Assembly: GCA_949128115.1 (NCBI GenBank)
Contig: OX421967.1
Location: forward strand, 60,524,855 to 60,588,854
Direction of reading: 5' to 3'
DNA length: 64,000 nucleotides
Source: Anaspis maculata
Lineage: Eukaryota; Arthropoda; Insecta; Coleoptera; Scraptiidae
Part shown: in pieces, positions 57,166 to 64,000 of the stretch
Numbering within the stretch: position 1 is the stretch's first letter
Layout: the number at the start of each line of letters is the position of its first letter
Position numbers and translations under genes: made by a program
The notes under the pieces: model-generated
Database searches by the model: none
Told to the model about the DNA's origin: nothing
What the model saw: only the letters and a program-made list of their open reading frames with translations

Positions 57166-57694
57166 TTTTGATTAGCAATCTTAATGTTTTGATGTGTTTT
57201 CAAAGCCCACTATCAATATGTATACTGTACGTTTTTTTTCAAATTTTGTCTCCTCCTAGTTTTTGAGAAAATAATTTTTTTCGAATTTTTGCATACTCCC
57301 GGGAGGGGGTCCCCCTGGTGGAGCTATCGGGCTAATATTTGGTATGATGTATTCTAGTGCCAAGTAGGACGTGTGGTGTGAATTCCAGTTGAATCCGAGC
57401 AGGGGCATTTTTCGGCCCCTTATCCTGCTAACTATGGCCTTTCTGTTTTTTCTCGATATCTCGAAAACTAAAACTGACAAGTCAAATATCTATTAGGATC
57501 AATGATCGTCATGAAAATTTGCTACTTTTTTCTAATTTAACCGACTCTGTATCTCTAAAGATAAGCGAGATACCCATGCTTAGCCTCGAAAAACGGACAC
57601 CCTGTATACTATAATATAACAACAAAATACGGTGGAAACTAAACAGCCACATCACTCACCGGCATCAACCATGTATGCGTCACAGCGTCATATA

Positions 57695-57910
57695 CAGGGT
57701 GTAAGAAAAAATGGTTGTTTTTTTTGCTGTTGTAGAAGAATCAAGGCATAAAAAGTGAAAAATTAGGGAGGTAAGAAGTTTCCGGGGAAACTAACCAAGC
57801 CAAGACACCTGATAAGGTAAATTACTGACGTGAATGTGTAATCCACGTGTTTTTTTGCTTGTTTTTCCATATACAGCAAAAAAAAAACAAGCATTTTTTC
57901 TTACACCCTG
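57695..57910. mobile_element. Small MITE, CAGGGTGTAAG ends, nested (unit 2 copy)
   Basis: Ends CAGGGTGTAAGAAAAAATGG and CATTTTTTCTTACACCCTG, each bordered by TA. Better preserved than the unit 1 copy at 42935-43147. Surrounded by the same second inverted pair. Confidence 0.75.
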
Positions 57911-58019
57911 TATACAACGCATACATGATTGATGCCGGTGATGGTGCTGTTTAGTTTTAACCATAATTTATTGTATATTTGTGTATATTGTGAAATTGGT
58001 TGCATAACTTAAGGATATA

Positions 58020-59052
58020 CAGGGTGGTCCTCGTTTTATGTCATTAAATTTGAGGATCAATAGAAAATGAAAAATGAAGGGGACTTCCTTCAGAAAACAT
58101 ATTTGAGAAATGCCTAATAACAGAGATACAGCACTTCAGAGTTGGAAATGAATAATCGTCTTTCTCGCATAACTTTTGAACCGTTCAACCGATTTCATTC
58201 AAAATAGAACCAAAGGTTCACTGGAGTTATCCCCTGTCGAACAATCGTAACATGTTTCATAAAAAAGTTTCAGGAGCGTAGATATCAGGGGGTGTTCCTA
58301 CTCCCCCCCCTATTTCTCATCCATCAGTTATTTTTGAAAACTGTTCATAATTTTGAATTCTACGTTCAATTTAGAAGAAAAAGTCACTCTTGCAAAATTT
58401 TGATTAGAGGCTTCGTTTAGGAGATATTCGAGTTTGAAACTTTGGAAAACATCCCGAAATCGCCACTTTCCAGAACTCAAATTGTTTTTTTCCTGAAAAT
58501 TTTCCGTGTTTTTGAAAAAATGGTGGTCTATCAACTTAGAAATTCTAGAAAACCTATTTCGGCTGAGAAATCATGAGTTTCTTTGGATTTTAATTTTTAG
58601 ACCTTCGCGATTTCGGGATGTTTCCCAAAGTTTCAAACCCAAATATCTCCTAAACGAAGCCTCTAATCAAAATTTTGCAACAGTGATTTTCTCTTCAAAA
58701 TTGAACGTAGAATTCAAAATTATAAACAGTTTCCAAAAAAAACTGGGGAGTGAAAAATAGGCGGGAGGGAAGTAGGGTCACCCTCTAATGTCTAAGCCCC
58801 TGAAACTTTTTTATGGAACATGTTATGATTGCTTGACAGGGGATAATTTCAGTGAACCTTTGGTTCTATTTATAATCAAATCGGTTGAACGGTTCAAAAG
58901 TGATGCGAAGAAATGTTTCTGTATTTCCAACTTTGAAGGGCTGTATCTCTGTTATTAGGCATTTCTCAAATATGTTTTCTGGAGGAAGTCCCCTTCATTT
59001 TTCATTCTCTATCGATCCTTAAATTTAATGACATAAAAATCGGGACACCCTG
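58020..59052. mobile_element. 1.0-kb palindromic element, CAGGGTGG end, TA-flanked
   Basis: It begins CAGGGTGGTCCTCGTTTTAT and ends ATCGGGACACCCTG, flanked by TA. The arms mirror each other (TTCAGAAAACATATTTGAG at the left, its complement near 58970). The unit 1 copy is truncated. Confidence 0.75.
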
Positions 59053-60156
59053 TATACATCTGTATAATGGAAAATACGAAATCAAAGTAGAAAGTAAAAT
59101 TTGGATGATACTCTTCAGTTTTTTTGAAATATTTCAAGAACGCTTCAAGATATTTCAAAACGGTTTGTTGTGTCTTCACATGCATTAAATGAAACATCAA
59201 TTCCTCAATTTTGTTCATTTTATCTATCTTGGTTTTTGAAATGAATGAAAACAAAAATATTTTCCTCCTCCACCCTGTATATAGCTCCGGCACTGTTGAC
59301 GCTGTTGGGTTCCGTTCTCAACCAGTTCATGTAAATATGGTCAACAAATATGCCAATCGGCATTTTCCAATGACGAAGCTGAAGGTCTTTGGCACAATAT
59401 TTTCTTTATTATTTCGGAACCTGTTCACCCTGTAATAGTTTTTATCACACATAAGTGACCTTCCGAGTTACTTTCCAATAATCCGTTGGAATTTTTTATT
59501 TAGCATTTTTATTAAAAAAGGGCCCCCCTGACCCCCCACGTTGAAAAATTGCTTGACAGCACTTCTCAGATGATAGATGAAGGCTTTCTGAACATGCCTG
59601 CAAAAAATTGTTCCGTAGTCATAAAATACATAGTTATAACCCTAGTCCACCGGACTAATTGGCTTGCTGGCGAAAAGAGAAGAGCAGACCTTGATGGACA
59701 GAGAGCGCAGGGGAAGATTGGAGAATGGTCTGTTGCGAAGACAATTGAGATGTCCAGATGAAAAGCAAAAAGTTTTGCAATTCGTGCTTCTCAAGGAATA
59801 AGTGCGGATGAGGTCCAGAGAGAGGTTCGCATTGCTGGAAGACTCTTGAATCCAACAAGACGCCGGCAGAGGGGCGAAAGAGGTTCTACGGTTTGTTTCT
59901 GTCAGTATGGGACTGGGAAGGATATGGTGGTTGATGGAGCGATTGTAGCTAAACTGGAAATATCTTGGGCTGTTTTTTTTAATTTTAATTTCATTTTACA
60001 ACAGTTTGAACAAAACAATAGACTCGGACCAAAAATACTTCAAAACATTAATAATTATTACTGCAGCATAACTAGTTTTCGTAAAGGATATCGCCAGCAT
60101 TTCACATTTGAGTGAAGTTGCTATGTGTCATTCCCCTCAAAAATTTCCCAAAATGT
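59053..60156. other. ZF8 3' flank
   Basis: Homologous to 43938-45060. Contains the conserved terminal block of minus-strand ZF genes at about 59650-60150. No gene. Confidence 0.55.
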
Positions 60157-61326
60157 TTAATCTCGTTCGTTCGTATTGGCATGTTTCAGATTGTGCTTTT
60201 TCAAATTACTTTTATGTTTAGTTTTGAACGAGCATTTGTGGCATGTGTACCAATTAACTTCTTCACTGGGAGCATGTGTTAACATGTGCCTTTTCAAATT
60301 GCCTTTGAGTTTAGTTTTAAACAAGCATTCATTGCATCTAAACCATTCAATTTCTTCATTGGGAGCATGTGTTAACATGTGGTGCTTGAAACTGATTTTA
60401 TGTTTAGTTTTGAACAAGCATTTATCGCATTTGTACCAATCAATTGCTTCACTGGGAGCATGTGTTAACATGTGGCGTTTCAAACTGTATTTACGTTTAG
60501 TTTTGTACGAGCATTTATTGCATTTGTACCAATTGATTTCTCCATTAGGAGCATGTGTTATCATGTGCCGTTTCAAATCGTTCGTCACTTTAGCTCGAAA
60601 GAAGCATTTGTCACAGTTGTACCATTCAATCTGATCTGGATTGGCATGTTTCAGCAAGTGTATTTTCAAACAGTGTTTATGTTTAGTTTTATACGAACAA
60701 TTTCCACAGTTGTAACAGACGATATCTTCAGGATTAGCGTGTTGCGACATGACATGCCGCTGCAGTGAGGTTCTGTGTTTGGTTTTGAAGGAGCACGTCG
60801 CACAATGATATGTAATCGATGACAGTGCAGTACAGTGGTCTAAATTTTTGTCCGATCTAATTGGCCGAGAAGCATCTTGGCATTTCACTTCTGTAACTCT
60901 TCCCACCATTCCACAGCTGTCGTAATGCTTCGCAGCCGACAAGATAGAAAACGCTTTGAATTTGCAACCCGGGAAGCATCCGAACTCTTCACAGTAACCG
61001 TCATCTTGATAAACCGTCCTGTCCCCGTTGACCTTGAGTTTGTGTTCTCGAACGCAATGTTCGTATACATCGAGTTGATAAAAACTTTTGAATTCGCACG
61101 CATCGCAACAGTGGAGCTGTGGTTCGAAGATTGCGTGGAACAATTCCGCTTGGTAAACCGTTTCGTGTTGTCTTCGAACGTGTTGGTCAAGCTGGAAACT
61201 CCATTCGGTTTCATAGGGACATTGTGGACATCCTAGCGTTGCTGCCGCCTCCCGTTGAATCGACCTACATATTTATAAGTGAATGATAGTGTATTTTGCA
61301 TAAAAGGTATGGGTCGCAACTTACAT
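60157..61326 (-). CDS. ZF8: C2H2 zinc-finger protein, 369 aa
   Basis: CDS is complement(join(60157..61264,61325..61326)), with a 60-nt intron splitting the ATG. It is the unit 2 counterpart of ZF5. Seven array fingers: YHCATC, YNCGNC, YNCDKC, YKCNKC, YKCDKC, FRCNEC, YTCHKC. Compared with ZF5 it has the extra finger YKCNKCSYKTKRKYS and lacks QKCDQC. The C terminus HANTNERD is shared. A Polinton lies about 11 bp upstream of its TATA box and separates the core promoter from the rest of the upstream region. Confidence 0.88.
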
Positions 61327-61504
61327 GGTAGATATTGGAGTTTCTTGGTTATAGATTCAATTAGTTCATGAAAAGCATAGTTTCGAGTTAGGTTTTATTG
61401 ATTCGCATTGGAGAGGTACCTGATTACCTATCTACGTAAAGAAACAGTCACGGTGATAGAATAGAGCTGATAAATTATATTTAGTAGAAAAAAACAACGA
61501 ACGT

Positions 61505-61514
61505 CTTATGTATA
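61505..61514 (-). promoter_or_regulatory. TATA-like box of ZF8
   Basis: The minus strand reads TATACATAAG, the same as ZF5. The Polinton terminus begins at 61526. Confidence 0.5.
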
Positions 61515-61525
61515 GTAGCGTCTAG
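61515..61525. other. Gap between the ZF8 TATA box and the Polinton terminus
   Basis: Eleven bases ending in GTCTAG, the presumed left target-site copy. The ZF5 locus continues here without interruption into AGATGTGGTGAGTAA. Confidence 0.6.
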
Positions 61526-62152
61526 AGTAGAGAGAGAAGAGGGCGACTGAATCAAGTTTCATTACATGTAATTACAGAGGAGGTAATTACGACGTCGGTA
61601 ATTAGACCGGTCCTACCGCTCTACAGTACACTCTTTAGGGTACGACGCCGGGTGCTATAGAGACGTGATATGGGTCAGGATCCTGAAACCGAGCTCATTA
61701 ATTATTGAGGTAATTACTAGAGAGGTAATAACACCCTGAGAGTATGTGCACACCAGTTTTACCGTTGCGAGCTTGAACCCGCGGTTTACCTGGACCGTCG
61801 CTTTAGTCCTCCTCCTCCTCTTCATGCCTACCGCTGCAGGTGCAAAGCAGAACAGTGGCAGGTGCATGTGCCATCGTGTCTTCTCAGTCGAACCTCCTCC
61901 GACACCGTTTGCGCTATATTGGTAAGAGCGAGATGAAGCGCTGCCATCCTCTTAACACAGCTCGACCAAGCGCACAGCGGTAGGTCTTCTACTCTCGCGC
62001 TCGGTATTACCTGCTCCGCATGACCCAAAACCGCCGGATCGTGTTTTATGGCTGCTTCCAATCGAACATGCGAAGGAGTCGGAAAGGTAGGTCCTTCGCA
62101 AGGTCCTGATGGTCGGAGGTCCTTGCACATATTGGGGGCATGAGCGCTGCAT

Positions 62153-62213
<61 letters not shown>

Positions 62214-62896
62214 ATTTCGCTCCCCATCTCTGTCTATCATCCTATGCGCTGGCGGTCCAGCCAAACGCAGGTGTTTATGCATCGGTGAAATCGGTGTACG
62301 GTTTCATTTATCGACGCTCACAACATGGGAACGAAGGGATGCACGGCGCTTTAAAAAAATCAATGAGAGGAGGTACCTAATTTTTCCATATGACCGCTAC
62401 GTCGCAATGTTTTAATCATAGCAAGGAGGGAGAATATGAAATAGATATGGAAGCAGAGGTGAGGCGCACAGCGTTTTAAAAAAATTAGATGAGGTACCTA
62501 ATTTTTCTGAGATGAGATATCTAATTTTTCTATATGCTCGCTACGTCGGAATGTATTAACCAAAACAAGTCGACATGCTCTGGACAGATGAACCGATACA
62601 TAGCTAACTGTTGTACTAATCATCATGATGTTTTTGATGGTAGGGGGTAATAGATACCTCGGTACATCATCTAGCTGTGTTTTAACGGCCATTTTTACCT
62701 TCGTCACAATTCAAAAATTCAAATATTCAAATCCGGTATTGGTATGATATCCCCTGCCAGAGGGTGGAGGGTAGGGAGCGGCGGGTGGCAACCGGGATTG
62801 TTCGATAAGGTGAACGAAACTGCTGGTTAGATAGATATAGCTCGTTTATGGTTTTGTAAATTGCCGAATTAAGGGCTTTTTCTCGCGAGAAGACCT
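61526..62896. repeat. Left terminal inverted repeat of the second element
   Basis: Aligns in order with 25685 to about 27322, with several deletions and substitutions. Includes a longer GA run (62155-62211). Confidence 0.75.
62155..62211. repeat. (GA)n microsatellite
   Basis: An uninterrupted GA run of about 57 bases in the terminal repeat of the second element. Confidence 0.95.
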
Positions 62897-63443
62897 AAGC
62901 GCCGCATGTGACAAAGCGCGCTATATCGGCTCCATCCCTCTCTATCATCCCACATCGAGATGGATATATTTGAGGCCTGTTAGATGCATAAGGTGAGGTT
63001 TCCGACCGAGGGTCTGCAGGTATAAAGTGCTATTATCATACAAAACCGATAGGTACCTGTTCTTTAAAAAATTCATGCTCCCAAAGCTCGGGGTATATTA
63101 TAGAATTATGTGCCATCATAGTTTCGAGGAAAATGGTGATATGATGATGGTGTATGGAGATAATTCTACGAGCACTTTGGAAAAACCATATAGCAACACA
63201 ACGAGACGGTTTCTATACCACTTTCTAAAGCATGGGGGAAGCAGTGCCACTTGAATGAAAACTACGAGTGCACTCGCTTTTTTTTTTTATAAACCCAGCT
63301 GTGAATGAGCATAATGAGCACCGTTTACCTGGAATCGCATGGTTTAGCTGTAAAGATGTTGTGGGGTATGAGACAGTTCGGCATGCGTTAATTAGCAGTA
63401 GCCGTTGAAAAAAACCAGGCAATCATTTTTTCAAGAGTTTTAT
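62897..63443. other. Interior of the second element, no secure gene
   Basis: One + strand frame (63027-63254) shows no domain. A poly-T run lies at 63280. It may hold promoter or 3' sequence of the neighbouring gene. Confidence 0.3.
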
Positions 63444-64000
63444 TCAAAAATTAATACATGTCTTCAGTCGTTCATAATCCGATAATACATCGTCGTAGTG
63501 TAGTTCGAGGAACTCTAGCATGCATGAAACTTTTTCATTAGATTTGAAACCAGCCAAAATCTGTTTGAGAACTTTATACATAGAAACGTTCGAGTTCGAT
63601 ACATCGCTCGTTATTTTAAAGGAGCTTGATAATAAATCAGTATAAAATTTTTTAAAATTCATTGATTCTAGAGCCTCTAATCTATAGCTAATGATATCTC
63701 TCATTCGTGCAATTTGTTGTAGAAAATTTTCATGCAGATAGACGGTCTGGGCCCTGCTATGTAGATGTCCGATGCCTGCAGATGAACCCAATTTTAGAGT
63801 ATAGTTCTCGAAAATTTTCATATCACCATTCGGAACGTTCGAAGTTGATGCAGTCGAAGAGGGCAAGAGCTCTATTAATTCACTCCATTCCCGCATGGTG
63901 AAAGATATTCGGCTCGAATTTGCATGCGATATGATGATGATTGCTGGTGAGAGTCCTCTGGCGATGCTAAGCCCAACTCGTATCCTTGCAGCTGATCCGT
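63444..64000 (-). CDS. Cargo gene of the second Polinton, partial (at least 185 aa)
   Basis: The frame is open from the stop at 63444 to the window edge, so the true start is beyond 64000. The ATG at 63896 is internal to the open frame. The segment SHANSSRISFTMREWSELIE followed by an acidic and serine-rich stretch loosely recalls the C-terminal strand-helix of PC4-type ssDNA-binding coactivators. That is a weak pattern match only. The C-terminal two thirds look helical (FLQQIARMRDIISYRLEALE). It is transcribed toward the terminal repeat. Unknown family otherwise. Confidence 0.5.
   Translation of the reverse strand, partial: GSAARIRVGLSIARGLSPAIIIISHANSSRISFTMREWSELIELLPSSTASTSNVPNGDMKIFENYTLKLGSSAGIGHLHSRAQTVYLHENFLQQIARMRDIISYRLEALESMNFKKFYTDLLSSSFKITSDVSNSNVSMYKVLKQILAGFKSNEKVSCMLEFLELHYDDVLSDYERLKTCINF

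Larger units (their letters stand above)
50925..61525. repeat. Segmental duplication unit 2 (ZF6-ZF7-ZF8)
   Basis: Second copy of the block at 21556-46437, same gene order and strands. It lacks the Polinton, the 2-kb palindromic element and about 1 kb around the Polinton insertion site. It has its own extra sequence at about 55040-55980 and a more complete palindromic element at 58020-59052. It ends at the second Polinton. Confidence 0.75.
61526..64000. mobile_element. Second Polinton/Maverick-like element, left part, runs off the window
   Basis: It begins AGTAGAGAGAGAAGAGGG like the complete element. 61526 to about 62896 is a shortened, diverged version of the terminal repeat (missing about 150 bp around 26000-26150 and part of the later sub-repeats). 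The interior beyond 62897 is unrelated to that of the first element. The preceding hexamer GTCTAG is the expected target site; the uninterrupted version upstream of ZF5 reads GCCTAGAGATG. Confidence 0.8.

Overview
The window looks like a piece of an arthropod, most likely insect, nuclear genome. Genes are sparse, introns are short (53-91 nt) with GT...AG ends, core promoters are TATA-type, intergenic DNA is AT-rich, and transposable elements and long palindromes are dense. I cannot name the species.

Two things dominate. The first is a lineage-specific cluster of eight paralogous C2H2 zinc-finger genes, called ZF1-ZF8 here from left to right. All share one structure: an exon that ends in AT, a 53-68 nt intron, then one long exon starting with G, so the ATG start codon is assembled by splicing. 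The protein has two N-terminal C2H2 fingers, a C2HC finger, and then an array of 4-12 fingers on a 28-residue period with unusual linkers. The genes follow a repeating unit of orientation (-,+,-): [partner left of the window, ZF1, ZF2], [ZF3, ZF4, ZF5], [ZF6, ZF7, ZF8]. Unit 1 (about 21.6-46.4 kb) and unit 2 (about 50.9-61.5 kb) are the same block, differing by later insertions and deletions.

The second is a complete 12.0-kb Polinton/Maverick-like element at 25685-37710, inserted just downstream of ZF4. It has 2.1-kb terminal inverted repeats starting AG, a perfect 6-bp target duplication ATTGAC, and a paralogous empty site downstream of ZF1. It encodes an apparently intact protein-primed family B DNA polymerase (1397 aa after one intron). 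Facing it is a set of small minus-strand genes, including a spliced 151-aa protein built from two copies of one module and a 114-aa protein that may be an OB-fold single-strand-binding protein. I see no integrase, packaging ATPase, protease or capsid genes, so it looks like a reduced, polymerase-centred element. A second, diverged element begins at 61526, about 11 bp upstream of the ZF8 TATA box, and runs off the right edge.

Layout: 1-6.1 kb ZF1 and ZF2 with minisatellite flank. 6.1-20.5 kb is a transposon graveyard: Gypsy pol remnants, three long TA-flanked palindromic elements, one small MITE, zinc-finger gene relics and minisatellites. 20.5-25.7 kb ZF3/ZF4 head to head. 25.7-37.7 kb Polinton. 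37.7-46.4 kb repeat-rich flank with a 2.0-kb palindromic insertion, then ZF5. 46.4-50.9 kb has no recognisable gene but contains one palindromic element. 50.9-54.5 kb ZF6/ZF7. 54.5-61.5 kb is the duplicate of the ZF5 block, ending in ZF8. 61.5-64 kb is the second Polinton.

No rRNA, tRNA or CRISPR array was recognised.
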